Positions 1-7,909 of a stretch of DNA of 64,000 bases are shown in pieces. Each line of letters opens with the position of its first letter. The first letter of the stretch is position 1. Source of the DNA: Massilia sp. UMI-21 (GTDB taxonomy: Bacteria; Pseudomonadota; Gammaproteobacteria; Burkholderiales; Burkholderiaceae_D); the NCBI GenBank assembly GCA_015277795.1, contig CP063848.1:1240001-1304000 (forward strand). The letters are read 5' to 3'. The notes beneath the pieces are model-generated. The model was not told the origin of the DNA, ran no database searches, and saw only the letters and a program-made list of their open reading frames with translations. The position numbers and the translations under genes were made by a program.

Positions 1-97
1 CATTGCGCAGCCAGGCTTCGGCGTCCTGGATCACGGTCTTCAGGTCCGACATCAGTTGGTCGCGGGTGCCGGTTTGGGTAGGGATTTTTTCCATCAT
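1..97 (-). CDS. DUF883 family membrane-anchored protein, N-terminus only (partial)
   Basis: Only the first 32 codons lie in the window; the gene runs off the left edge. The visible residues (EKIPTQTGTRDQLMSDLKTV, then IQDAEAWLRN) match the start of the DUF883/ElaB/YqjD family. These are small amphipathic-helix proteins with a C-terminal membrane segment, associated in E. coli with ribosome docking at the inner membrane. Two ATG codons stand in tandem (97 and 94), with a GAGG ribosome-binding site about eight bases upstream of the first. The C-terminal membrane helix that would confirm the family is outside the window. Confidence 0.7.
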   Translation of the reverse strand, partial: MMEKIPTQTGTRDQLMSDLKTVIQDAEAWLRN

Positions 98-151
98 GGT
101 AGGCCTCGTCAAGGTTGTAATAGTAGTGAGGGGAATGCTTTTTGTGCAATA

Positions 152-1006
152 TTACCTGAATGCATAGTCTAGCGCGACACCGCTGAACAGTGCGGCGCCA
201 AGCCAATTGTTGTGACGAAATGCCTTGAAGCAGGCCATGCGTTCCCGGTGGCGGATCAGGGTGTAGTGGTAGAGCGCCAGGCCGGCCGCGATGACGATGC
301 CGCCCACGAACCACCAGCGCAGGCCCAGGTACCAGCCGCACAGCAGGTCGATGGCCAGCGCCGCGCCGTAGCACAGCATGACGGCGGCCACGTCGAAACG
401 GCCGAAGGTGATGGCCGAGGTGCGGATGCCGATCCTGAGGTCGTCGTCGCGGTCGACCATGGCGTATTCGGTGTCGTAGGCAACAGCCCAGAACACGTTC
501 GCCACCAGCAGCCACCAGGCCACCGCCGGCACCGCGCCCTGCACGGCGGCGAAGGCCATCGGGATCCCGAAGCCGAACGCGATGCCCAGGTAGGCCTGCG
601 GGATCGCGAAGAAGCGCTTGAAGTAGGGGTAGGTGCCGGCCACGATCAGGGCCAGTACCGACAGCTGCTTGGTCAGCGCGTTCAGCGGCAGAATGAGGAG
701 AAAAGACACCAGCGACAGCACGGCCGCCACCATCACCGCTTCCCAGCCGCGGATCTTGCCGCTGGTGAGGGGGCGGTCATTGGTGCGCTTGACGTGCTTG
801 TCGAACTCGCGGTCGGCATAGTCGTTGATGGCGCAGCCGCTCGATCGCATCAGCGCGGTGCCGAGCACGAAGATCGCCAGCACCATCATGTCCGGCACGC
901 CGCCGGATGCCATCCACAGCGCCCACAGGGTCGGCCACAGCAGCAGGAGGATCCCGATCGGCTTGTCGGCCCGGACCAGGCGAAAATAAAGCGCCAGCTT
1001 GTTCAT
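152..1006 (-). CDS. ubiA: 4-hydroxybenzoate octaprenyltransferase
   Basis: Integral membrane prenyltransferase that joins the octaprenyl chain to 4-hydroxybenzoate, the second committed step of ubiquinone synthesis. The 284-residue product has the family length, about eight hydrophobic helices and both Asp-rich Mg-diphosphate motifs: NDYADREFD near residue 70 and [13 protein letters not shown] near residue 190. The ATG at 1006 ([18 protein letters not shown]) is chosen because it gives the standard family N-terminus; the frame stays open 25 codons further upstream without resembling the family. No ubiC neighbour is present. It is divergent from yaiI, whose start is about 120 bases away. Confidence 0.95.
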   Translation of the reverse strand: MNKLALYFRLVRADKPIGILLLLWPTLWALWMASGGVPDMMVLAIFVLGTALMRSSGCAINDYADREFDKHVKRTNDRPLTSGKIRGWEAVMVAAVLSLVSFLLILPLNALTKQLSVLALIVAGTYPYFKRFFAIPQAYLGIAFGFGIPMAFAAVQGAVPAVAWWLLVANVFWAVAYDTEYAMVDRDDDLRIGIRTSAITFGRFDVAAVMLCYGAALAIDLLCGWYLGLRWWFVGGIVIAAGLALYHYTLIRHRERMACFKAFRHNNWLGAALFSGVALDYAFR

Positions 1007-1129
1007 GAATCGTCGTGTCTTGTCGCGCAAGAACTGTTGAGCAGAAGACAGGGATTCTAGCCCCTTTTGGCGCGAGCACAAGGACGAGCACGGCGCGCGC
1101 AGGGCAGGGCTTGCCGGTACAATCGGCCC

Positions 1130-1609
1130 ATGTCCGACAAGCCTACTTCACACATGCACATCTGGGTCGACGCCGACGCCTGTCCCGGCGTCATCAAGGA
1201 CATCCTGTTTCGGGTGGCCGAGCGGCTGCAGATCCCGCTCACGCTGGTGGCCAACCAACTGGTCAGGGTGCCCGGTTCGCGCTACATCCGCGCGCTGCAG
1301 GTGCCGAGCGGTCCCGACGTGGCCGACGCCGAGATCGTCGCGCGCCTGCAAAGCGGCGACATCGTCGTGACCGGCGACATACCGCTGGCGGCGCAGGTAC
1401 TGGACAAGGGGGGATTATCGCTCAATCCGCGCGGCGAGTGGTATACCAAGGACACCATCGCCCAGCAGCTGACGATGCGCGCCTTCATGGAAGAACTGCG
1501 CGGGAGCGGCGTCGATACCGGCGGTCCGGCGGCCTTCAGCCAGGCCGACAGCCGGAATTTCGCGAATGCGCTGGACCGCCAGCTGGCGCGTTCGCGCGCC
1601 GGCGGCTGA
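1130..1609 (+). CDS. yaiI: YaiI/YqxD family (DUF188) protein
   Basis: Conserved 159-residue protein of the UPF0178/DUF188 family. It carries the family signature [19 protein letters not shown] near the N-terminus, a central [10 protein letters not shown] motif, and a C-terminal half with conserved [11 protein letters not shown]. The fold is PIN-like and the biochemical role is not established. Two starts are possible: ATG 1130 ([12 protein letters not shown]) and ATG 1154 (MHIWVDAD), the second matching the usual family N-terminus more closely. Neither has a clear Shine-Dalgarno sequence. Confidence 0.85.
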   Translation: MSDKPTSHMHIWVDADACPGVIKDILFRVAERLQIPLTLVANQLVRVPGSRYIRALQVPSGPDVADAEIVARLQSGDIVVTGDIPLAAQVLDKGGLSLNPRGEWYTKDTIAQQLTMRAFMEELRGSGVDTGGPAAFSQADSRNFANALDRQLARSRAGG

Positions 1610-1637
1610 TGAACGCCCGGCCGTGGCCGGGCCGGCT

Positions 1638-2249
1638 TTACTTCTTCAACGGGCGACGACGCGTCACCGAATAGCCCAACAGGCCGATACCGAGCAGGCC
1701 CAGAATGCCCGGCTCGGGTATTTCGTTGCCCGGACCTTCGCCATCGTCTTCACGCTGCACGATGGTGTAATGCGAGACGTCGTGCGACCTGGAATTGCCA
1801 TTGAAGTTGAAGGGTGGCGAGGTGAACGGCGTGGACCAGGCGCCGTTGGCGTACAGCTCGTTCAGCAGGAAGCCGACCAGGTTGGTATTGTTGCCATTCT
1901 TAAACACGATCATGTAGTCGTAGGCGGCGAAGTCGGCGCCGGTGATGGCCCACGTGCCAGATGAAGCGCTGGCATTGACCTGGAGGTTACCGCTGTTGAC
2001 CATCCAGTCGGTCGTGCCGAAAAATCCCGCGGCATTGATATTGGCAAGATTGGCCACATTGCTGGAATCAGGATTATCGAGATACTGGCACGCACTGGCA
2101 GCGGTCGTCGTACCGGTGCTGTTTTCGACTTTGGCGGTCGGATCCGTCACGAATGAAGCGGGACAGCTGACCAGTGCGGCATGTGCGGCCTGGCCTGTGA
2201 CAAGTGCGGACAGCACGACGACTGCCTGGATAATTTGCTTATTGTTCAT
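1638..2249 (-). CDS. PEP-CTERM sorting domain protein
   Basis: Exported 203-residue protein. Residues 1-24 form a Sec signal peptide ending AAHA. The C-terminus has the exosortase sorting signature: IPEP, a hydrophobic helix (GILGLLGIGLLGYSV) and the basic tail TRRRPLKK. Such proteins are processed by EpsH/XrtA-type exosortases and usually go to the exopolysaccharide or biofilm matrix. The body (about residues 25-170) is Asn/Ser/Thr rich and resembles no enzyme I recognise. A sigma-54-type promoter lies upstream. No exosortase gene is in the window. Confidence 0.85.
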   Translation of the reverse strand: MNNKQIIQAVVVLSALVTGQAAHAALVSCPASFVTDPTAKVENSTGTTTAASACQYLDNPDSSNVANLANINAAGFFGTTDWMVNSGNLQVNASASSGTWAITGADFAAYDYMIVFKNGNNTNLVGFLLNELYANGAWSTPFTSPPFNFNGNSRSHDVSHYTIVQREDDGEGPGNEIPEPGILGLLGIGLLGYSVTRRRPLKK

Positions 2250-2304
2250 AATCAGTACTCCCCGGTTATATCGGAAAACATCCGTATGTACAGCAAAATT
2301 AGCT

Positions 2305-2321
2305 ATGCATAATGCGTGCCT
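2305..2321 (-). promoter_or_regulatory. Sigma-54-type promoter of the PEP-CTERM gene
   Basis: Read on the minus strand this is AGGCACG-CATT-ATGCA, against the RpoN consensus TGGCACG-N4-TTGCW. The invariant GG and GC are both present at the strict 10-base separation, and only two flanking positions differ. Transcription would start near 2295, leaving a leader of about 45 bases before ATG 2249. PEP-CTERM genes with exosortase loci are known to depend on RpoN and the PrsK/PrsR two-component system, which fits. Confidence 0.6.
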
Positions 2322-2414
2322 GCCGGATAAGTAACTGATTGTTAAACTTATTTTTTAAATTTCGAACTGGAAATGTAAAGTTTCCCGACCGGGCACGCCG
2401 GTCAAGCGCTGGAA

Positions 2415-3356
2415 TCAGGCCGCGGTGTCGAGGCTGATCATGTCCACACCCGGCAAGCGGCACGCGAGCACGGCCTGGGCCACAGCCTCGATGGCCGCGC
2501 GCCGCGTGAAGCTCTTGCGCCAGACGATGACCACGCGGCGCGAGGGCACCGGATGGGTGAAGGGCACGTAGCTCAGCAGGCCATTCGGGTCGTGCATGTC
2601 GGCCACCGAGGCGCGCGGCAGCACGGTCAGGCCGATGCCGCTCGCCACCATGTGGCGGATGGTCTCCAGCGAGGACCCTTCGAAGGTGCGCTGCATGCCG
2701 TTTCCTGGCGACGAATAGCGCGCCATCTCCGGGCACACTTCCAGCACCTGGTCGCGGAAGCAGTGGCCGGCCCCCAGCAGCAGCATGGTTTCGAGCTTCA
2801 GGTCGTCGGCCGGGATTTCCTTGCGGCCGGCCCAGGGATGGGTGCGCGGCATGGCCACCACGAAGGGCTCGTCATACAGGGTCTGCATCGACATGCCGTG
2901 TTCGGGCAGGGGCAGCGCGACGATGGCGGCATCGAGCTCGCCCTGGCGCAGCAGTTCGAGCAGTTTATGCGTGTAGTTCTCTTGCAGCACCAGCGGCATC
3001 TGGGGCACGTGGTCGATCAGGCGCTTGACCAGCGGCGGCAGCAGGTAGGGGCCGATGGTGTAGATCACGCCCAGGCGCAGGGGCCCGGCCAGCGGATCCT
3101 TGTTCTGCTTGGCCAGTTCCTTGATGGCGGCGGTCTGTTCCAGTACGCGCTCGGCCTGGGCCACGATCTGGGCGCCCAGCGGGGTCACGGAGACCTCGGA
3201 ACCGCCGCGCTCGAACAAGGTCACCCCGAGCTCGTCCTCGAGTTTCTTGATGGCGACGGAGAGGGTGGGCTGGGCCACGAAGCAGGCTTCGGCGGCATGG
3301 CCGAAGTGCTTGGCGCGCGCGACGGCGACGATGTATTTCAGCTCGGTCAGTGTCAT
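2415..3356 (-). CDS. oxyR: Hydrogen-peroxide sensor OxyR, LysR family
   Basis: LysR-type activator of peroxide defence. The 313-residue protein starts MTLTELKYIVAVARAKHFG, with a winged-helix domain in residues 1-60 and the effector domain after residue 90. The two redox cysteines that form the regulatory disulfide are visible as GHCFRDQVLEVC at residues 199 and 208, the same numbers as in E. coli OxyR. ATG 3356 gives the conserved N-terminus. The gene is divergent from pilU, not from the catalase or alkyl-hydroperoxide reductase genes often found beside oxyR. Confidence 0.93.
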   Translation of the reverse strand: MTLTELKYIVAVARAKHFGHAAEACFVAQPTLSVAIKKLEDELGVTLFERGGSEVSVTPLGAQIVAQAERVLEQTAAIKELAKQNKDPLAGPLRLGVIYTIGPYLLPPLVKRLIDHVPQMPLVLQENYTHKLLELLRQGELDAAIVALPLPEHGMSMQTLYDEPFVVAMPRTHPWAGRKEIPADDLKLETMLLLGAGHCFRDQVLEVCPEMARYSSPGNGMQRTFEGSSLETIRHMVASGIGLTVLPRASVADMHDPNGLLSYVPFTHPVPSRRVVIVWRKSFTRRAAIEAVAQAVLACRLPGVDMISLDTAA

Positions 3357-3527
3357 GGGGTCTCTAGCACAGGATGGCACGGCTGTTGTGCCGACCATCC
3401 TGACACAATGTTGGCATTTAGTCAGCCGGGATTTTCATTCGTTTCATCGAAAGAGGACGGTTGCGCGAATCATAGTCTATATAATTGCCGTGCAGGATTT
3501 TCCGCCTGTGTTCTCGCGAGGTACCCC

Positions 3528-4721
3528 ATGTCGTCGACTTTCGGCCCGGCGGAAGCCCAGGCCTATATCCACAAGCTGCTGACGGTGATGCACCACCAGG
3601 GTGGCTCCGATCTGTTCATCTCCAGCGATTTCCCTCCCAGCATGAAGCACCAGGGCGCCATGAAGCCCCTGAGCCAGCAGCGCCTGTCCGGCGAAGTCAC
3701 GCGCGCGCTGGCGCTGTCGCTGATGAACGAACGCCAGCGCGCCGAGTTCGAAAACGAGATGGAATGCAACTTCGCGATCTCGCTGCCCGGCGTGTGCCGC
3801 TTCCGCGTCAACGTGTTCGTGCAGCAGCAGAGCGTCGGCATGGTGGTGCGCACGATCGCCTCCGAGATCCCGAACTTCGAGAAGCTCGACCTGCCCGAAG
3901 TGCTCAAGGACGTCGTGATGACCAAGCGCGGACTGGTGCTGGTGGTCGGCGGTACCGGTTCCGGCAAGTCCACCACGCTGGCGGCCATGATCGATTACCG
4001 CAACAGCCACTCGGCCGGCCACATCATCACCGTGGAAGACCCGGTGGAATACGTCCACAAGAACAAGAGCTGCCTGGTCACGCACCGCGAGGTCGGCGTG
4101 GACACGCACTCCTGGCACAACGCCCTCAAGAATACGCTGCGCCAGGCGCCGGACGTGATCCTGATCGGCGAGATCCGCGACACCGAGACCATGGAGCACG
4201 CGATCGCCTTCGCCGAGACCGGTCACCTGTGCCTGGGCACCCTGCACGCGAACAATGCCAACCAGACGCTCGACCGTATCATCAACTTCTTCCCGGAAGA
4301 GCGCCGCAACCAGTTGCTGATGGACCTGTCGTCGAATTTGCGTGCGGTGGTCTCGCAGCGCCTGGTGCGCCTTGAAGACGGCAAGGGCCGCAAGGCGGCG
4401 ATCGAGATCCTGCTGAATACGCCGACCATCGGCGAGATGATCCTGAAAGGGAACTTCCAGAACATCAAGGAGATCATGCACAAGTCGCGCGAGCTCGGCA
4501 TGTGCACCTTCGACGGGGCCTTGTACGAGTTGTACAACCAGGGCCACATCGGCTACGACGAAGCGATCCGCAACGCCGATTCGGCCAACGGCTTGCGCCT
4601 GCAGATCAAGCTGTCGGGCGAGCGCAAGGGCCCGGACGGCGGCGCCGGCCAGGCCGGCGCGCTGTCGATGGCAATCGAGGAAGACACGCAAGACGACGCA
4701 CCCAGCACCGAAAAAACCTGA
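3528..4721 (+). CDS. pilU: Type IV pilus retraction accessory ATPase PilU
   Basis: Cytoplasmic hexameric ATPase that works with PilT to depolymerise type IV pili, powering twitching and surface sensing. In the 397 residues, Walker A is GGTGSGKST (141-149), the Asp box is ITVEDPVEY, Walker B is ILIGEIRD (211-218) and the His box is GHLCLGTLHANN. The extended C-terminal tail after the ATPase core favours PilU over PilT. ATG 3528 is chosen because translation from it gives the family N-terminus; the frame upstream runs antisense through oxyR. Unusually, pilT is not immediately upstream. Confidence 0.9.
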   Translation: MSSTFGPAEAQAYIHKLLTVMHHQGGSDLFISSDFPPSMKHQGAMKPLSQQRLSGEVTRALALSLMNERQRAEFENEMECNFAISLPGVCRFRVNVFVQQQSVGMVVRTIASEIPNFEKLDLPEVLKDVVMTKRGLVLVVGGTGSGKSTTLAAMIDYRNSHSAGHIITVEDPVEYVHKNKSCLVTHREVGVDTHSWHNALKNTLRQAPDVILIGEIRDTETMEHAIAFAETGHLCLGTLHANNANQTLDRIINFFPEERRNQLLMDLSSNLRAVVSQRLVRLEDGKGRKAAIEILLNTPTIGEMILKGNFQNIKEIMHKSRELGMCTFDGALYELYNQGHIGYDEAIRNADSANGLRLQIKLSGERKGPDGGAGQAGALSMAIEEDTQDDAPSTEKT

Positions 4722-4731
4722 GAAGAACCGT

Positions 4732-5205
4732 ATGCCCGCATTCGAAAACAAGATCTGCACGCGCGCCGAGCTGGCGCAGCGTATCGCCGCATTGCCCAAG
4801 CCGGTGGTGCTGACCAACGGGGTGTTCGACATCCTGCACCGCGGCCACGTGACCTATCTCGCGCAGGCGCGCGAACTGGGGGCCTCGCTGGTGGTGGCGG
4901 CCAATACCGACGCTTCCGTGAAACGCCTGGGCAAGGGCGACGACCGCCCGCACAATACCCTGGCCGACCGCATGGCGGTGCTGGCATCGCTGGAATCGGT
5001 CAGCCTGGTGGTGGACTTCGACGAAGACACCGCGCTCGAGGTGGTGCTGCAGGCGCGCCCCGAGATCTATGCCAAGGGCGGCGACTACGACATGACGCGG
5101 ATTCCGGAAGGACAGGCGGTGCTGGCCTACGGCGGGCGGGCGGTGGCCATCGATTTCGCGCACGACCGCTCGACGACGAAACTGGTGGCGAAGATCAGGG
5201 GCTGA
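4732..5205 (+). CDS. rfaE2: D-glycero-beta-D-manno-heptose 1-phosphate adenylyltransferase
   Basis: Transfers AMP to heptose 1-phosphate, making ADP-heptose for the lipopolysaccharide inner core. The 157-residue single-domain protein corresponds to the C-terminal half of E. coli HldE; betaproteobacteria usually encode the kinase half separately as rfaE1. The nucleotidyltransferase signature TNGVFDILHRGH is at residues 28-39, with the HxGH active site, and the second motif STTKLVAKI is near the C-terminus. It begins 10 bases after pilU stops, so the two are probably co-transcribed. Confidence 0.92.
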   Translation: MPAFENKICTRAELAQRIAALPKPVVLTNGVFDILHRGHVTYLAQARELGASLVVAANTDASVKRLGKGDDRPHNTLADRMAVLASLESVSLVVDFDEDTALEVVLQARPEIYAKGGDYDMTRIPEGQAVLAYGGRAVAIDFAHDRSTTKLVAKIRG

Positions 5206-5208
5206 ATC

Positions 5209-5230
5209 AGGGGCCGGACGCCGCCCCTTG
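5209..5230 (+). terminator. Possible terminator after rfaE2
   Basis: A six-base stem AGGGGC/GCCCCT with an eight-base loop lies just past the rfaE2 stop. The following tract is only TTG, so intrinsic termination would be weak. Confidence 0.3.
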
Positions 5231-5429
5231 CAATACATTGCCCGACGTGGCATCGGCGCCTCCGGCCCGATACACCACCCCCGTCCTCCTGCCGGCCGCC
5301 GGATTTGCGCGGCTTGCCATTGCTCGCTTGCAGGGGCGGCACCGTGTCCACGGCGCCGAATCCGGTTCCGCTATCAGCCACCACGCCGCCTTGCGAATAA
5401 CCGCCTGTATTTATTCATTTTCATGAGCT

Positions 5430-5820
5430 TCGCTTCGGACGTGCTTGTGAAAAATCTTCGAATTGAATAAATAAGGATGAAATCCGGGATCGAAATTAAA
5501 AGGTTTTTATAAACGAAAGAATTCGATCGTGATCATTGAATCGCAAGAATTTTGTATTTAAAAGATATTCAGTTAAAAATCAATGACTTGGAATATTGAA
5601 ATTTGAAATAATTGACGGTTTATAAAATATTTTCATATTGAATCGGATGGGGAATTTCACGAAATAGAAAATCTTTCTTTCAGTAAATACAACAGGTGTG
5701 ATCAATTGTTCAATTCTGTGCGCTGTTTCTTTGATTTTTTATTAACCGGATTCAAAAAAAGAGACGATTTTGAACAAATGTGGTTGCATTGGAGAATTCG
5801 AGATATTAGTATCGATTTCC
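5430..5820. other. AT-rich intergenic island upstream of the riboswitch-protease unit
   Basis: About 390 bases are conspicuously AT-rich against GC-rich flanks. Long runs of A, T and AT steps are present and no convincing coding frame was found. A short frame from 5706 runs into the riboswitch aptamer and has no family resemblance. The sharp composition change suggests a xenogeneic or regulatory segment, for example a binding site for an H-NS-like silencer; this is inference. Confidence 0.5.
5784..5812 (+). promoter_or_regulatory. Candidate promoter of the riboswitch-protease transcript
   Basis: A -35 hexamer TTGCAT (5784-5789) is separated by 17 bases from a -10 hexamer TAGTAT (5807-5812). 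Initiation would fall near 5819, directly before the riboswitch aptamer, which supports the assignment. It sits at the right edge of the AT-rich island. Confidence 0.5.
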
Positions 5821-5821
5821 T

Positions 5822-5910
5822 GAAAAAGGCAAACCGTGCGAAAGCACGGGACGCAAAGTCACGGTCTACCGGGAGCTATCGCCCCAAGACGGCAGGACTG
5901 CCAGGTGTTC
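5822..5910 (+). ncRNA. Cyclic-di-GMP-I riboswitch (GEMM) aptamer
   Basis: The conserved GEMM-I core is readable in order. GGCAAACC is followed by a stem-loop closed by a GAAA tetraloop (ACCGTGC-GAAA-GCACGGG), then GACGCAAAG, then the second stem region with its tetraloop-receptor side (GGTCTACC ... CAAGAC) and the terminal GGCAGGACTGCC element. This matches the Vc2-type c-di-GMP aptamer architecture. It lies 90 bases upstream of the secreted protease ATG. In this class the aptamer binds c-di-GMP and changes downstream mRNA structure. Confidence 0.88.
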
Positions 5911-5942
5911 ATTGTGCTTCCGGACCACGTATTTAGTGTGTC

Positions 5943-5996
5943 CTGCAAGCACATGGGCTCATGTGGCAGCCCTGTTGGAACCACTTAACAGGAAAT
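5943..5996 (+). promoter_or_regulatory. Riboswitch expression platform with Shine-Dalgarno-sequestering hairpin
   Basis: Two hairpins follow the aptamer. The first has stem CTGC plus CACATG (5943-5955) pairing with CATGTG plus GCAG (5960-5969). The second pairs CCTGTT (5971-5976) with AACAGG (5987-5992), burying the AGG of the AGGAAA ribosome-binding site that serves ATG 6000. No T-run follows either stem, so control of translation initiation is more likely than transcription termination. The ligand-dependent switch itself is inferred. Confidence 0.6.
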
Positions 5997-5999
5997 GCA

Positions 6000-7793
6000 A
6001 TGAGCACATTCAATCCCAGTCTCTCGCTGCGCGCCCTGACGCTCGCAGTCCTTGGCGCCAGCGCCGCCTTCCCCGCGGTCGCCGCCCAGCCCAATGATGA
6101 GCTGCTCGTGAAGGGACGCGTGCTGGTCGAAGTCCGCGACGGCGTTACCAACGATGCGCTCGGCAAGATGATCGAAGCGCCCGGCCACAAGCGTTACAAG
6201 CTCGGCCAGAGCGGCATCTACATCGTCGACCTTCCGGCGAATGCCTCCGAGCGTGCCGTACTGGCGCGTCTGCAACACAACCCCCATGTGAAATCGGCCG
6301 AGCAGGATCGCCTGGTGCCGAGTACGCTCGCGGTCAACGATCCTTACGTCGGCAGTGCCTGGCACCTCGGCAAGATCGGCGCGCCGGCGGCCTGGGACCT
6401 CGCGCAGGGCAGCGGCGTGACGGTCGCGATCCTCGACTCGGGCATCGACGCCGCCCATCCCGACCTGGCGCCAAACCTGGTCGCCGGCTACAACGTGTAT
6501 GACGCGAATACCAACCTGGCCGATGTCTGCGGTCACGGCACCTCGGTCGCCGGCGCCGCCGCCGCGGTGAACAACAATGCCCTCGGCGTGGCCGGGATCG
6601 CCGGGCGCGCGCGCATCATGCCGGTGCGCGTGGCCTACAAGAAGGCGACGGACGGCGGCTGCTACGCCGCCTACAGCACGGTCGCCAACGGCCTCATTTA
6701 TGCTGCCGACCATGGCGCCCGCATCGCCAACGTCAGCTACGGCGGCGTGACGACCAGTTCCTCGGTGACCAGTGCGGCCAACTACATGAAGTCCAAGGGC
6801 GGCCTGGTGTTCGTTTCCTCGGGTAATACCGGCACCGACCAGGGGTATGCGCCCAACAGCGCCATGATCGTGGTCGGCGCCACCGACAGCTACGACAAGC
6901 GCGCCAGCTGGTCGAGCTATGGCAGCTTCGTGGCGCTTACCGCACCCGGCAGCGGCATCTGGACCACCCGGATGGGCAACAGCTATGCTGCAGTGAACGG
7001 CACTTCGTATGCGAGCCCGGTGGCCGCCGGCGTGGCCGCCTTGATGATGGACGCCGCCCCGACGCTCAGCAACAGCCGCATCGAAAGCCTGCTGTATTCG
7101 ACCGCGATGGACCTCGGCACGGCCGGCCGCGATGCGTACTACGGCTACGGCCGGGTCAACGCCGCCGCCGCGGTGCAGGCCGCGCGCGGCGACGCGCCCG
7201 CCATCGATAGCACCGCGCCGACCGCCGCCATCGCGGCCCCGCTCGGCAGCAGCACGGTGTCCGGCCTGGTGGCCGTCGATGCCAGCGCCAGCGACAACGT
7301 CGGCGTGACGCGCGTCGACCTGCAGGTGAACGGCACCACGGTGGCCAGCGATACCAGCGCGCCGTATGGCTTCAGCTGGAATTCGGCAGGCGTGGCGAAC
7401 GGGATGGCCAGCCTGGTGGCCGTCGCCTACGACGCCGCCGGCAACGCGGGCCGCTCGGCGAGCGTGGCGGTCAATGTCGCCAACACCACGACCACGACGC
7501 CGTCGGCGACCTCGGACACGATTGCGCCGGTAGTCAGCATCGCCAATCCGGTTGGCGGCGCGGTGTCGGGCAACGTCAAGGTCAGCGTGAATGCGAGCGA
7601 CAACCTGGGCGCGGCGGCATTGTCCCAGCAGCTGCTGGTGAATAATGTGGTGGTGGCGCAGGGAAGCGGCGGCAGCCTGTCCTACAACTGGAACACGCGC
7701 AAGCTGAAGTCCGGCACCTACACGCTCAAGGCGGAGGCGCGCGACGCCGCCGGTAATGCCGGCAGCGCGAGCGTGAGCGTGACGGTCCGCTAA
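6000..7793 (+). CDS. Secreted subtilisin-like serine protease (S8) with Ig-like C-terminal domains
   Basis: Extracellular peptidase of 597 residues. A signal peptide (about 1-29, ending AVAA) precedes a propeptide-like region (about 38-105) and the S8 catalytic domain (about 115-400). The catalytic triad is D146 (AILDSGID), H179 (GHGTSVAG) and S336 (NGTSYASPVAAG), with oxyanion N276 in SSGNTG. Two bacterial Ig-like modules follow (about 410-505 and 515-597), each with the repeated DAAGNAG motif. ATG 6000 is preceded by AGGAAA; an upstream frame start at 5961 would fall inside the leader hairpin. The c-di-GMP riboswitch in the leader implies control by the biofilm/motility second messenger. 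Confidence 0.93.
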   Translation: MSTFNPSLSLRALTLAVLGASAAFPAVAAQPNDELLVKGRVLVEVRDGVTNDALGKMIEAPGHKRYKLGQSGIYIVDLPANASERAVLARLQHNPHVKSAEQDRLVPSTLAVNDPYVGSAWHLGKIGAPAAWDLAQGSGVTVAILDSGIDAAHPDLAPNLVAGYNVYDANTNLADVCGHGTSVAGAAAAVNNNALGVAGIAGRARIMPVRVAYKKATDGGCYAAYSTVANGLIYAADHGARIANVSYGGVTTSSSVTSAANYMKSKGGLVFVSSGNTGTDQGYAPNSAMIVVGATDSYDKRASWSSYGSFVALTAPGSGIWTTRMGNSYAAVNGTSYASPVAAGVAALMMDAAPTLSNSRIESLLYSTAMDLGTAGRDAYYGYGRVNAAAAVQAARGDAPAIDSTAPTAAIAAPLGSSTVSGLVAVDASASDNVGVTRVDLQVNGTTVASDTSAPYGFSWNSAGVANGMASLVAVAYDAAGNAGRSASVAVNVANTTTTTPSATSDTIAPVVSIANPVGGAVSGNVKVSVNASDNLGAAALSQQLLVNNVVVAQGSGGSLSYNWNTRKLKSGTYTLKAEARDAAGNAGSASVSVTVR

Positions 7794-7821
7794 GCTTCCG
7801 ATCGCGCCGTTTCTTTCCCAG

Positions 7822-7846
7822 GGCCCGCTGCAGCGCAGCGGGCCTT
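7822..7846 (+). terminator. Probable terminator of the protease transcript
   Basis: A nine-base GC-rich stem GGCCCGCTG (7822-7830) pairs with CAGCGGGCC (7836-7844) across a five-base loop, 29 bases after the protease stop. The T-tract (TTGT) is short. Confidence 0.6.
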
Positions 7847-7909
7847 GTCCGTTCCACCGCTGGCAATTCGTGGCACCATGCTGATTTCCGCAACGAGGAG
7901 CGCCGCCAG

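Noticed and set aside
3461..3485. A TTGCGC/TATAAT promoter for pilU
   Set aside because: The hexamers are only 13 bases apart, too close for a sigma-70 promoter.
2553..3527. The open frame continuing upstream of pilU as a much longer protein
   Set aside because: It runs antisense through oxyR, is His/Gln/Gly rich in the way GC-rich shadow frames are, and pilU homology begins only at ATG 3528.
5706..5936. A 76-codon frame over the GEMM aptamer
   Set aside because: It crosses the conserved riboswitch core and has no family resemblance; the RNA structure explains the conservation.
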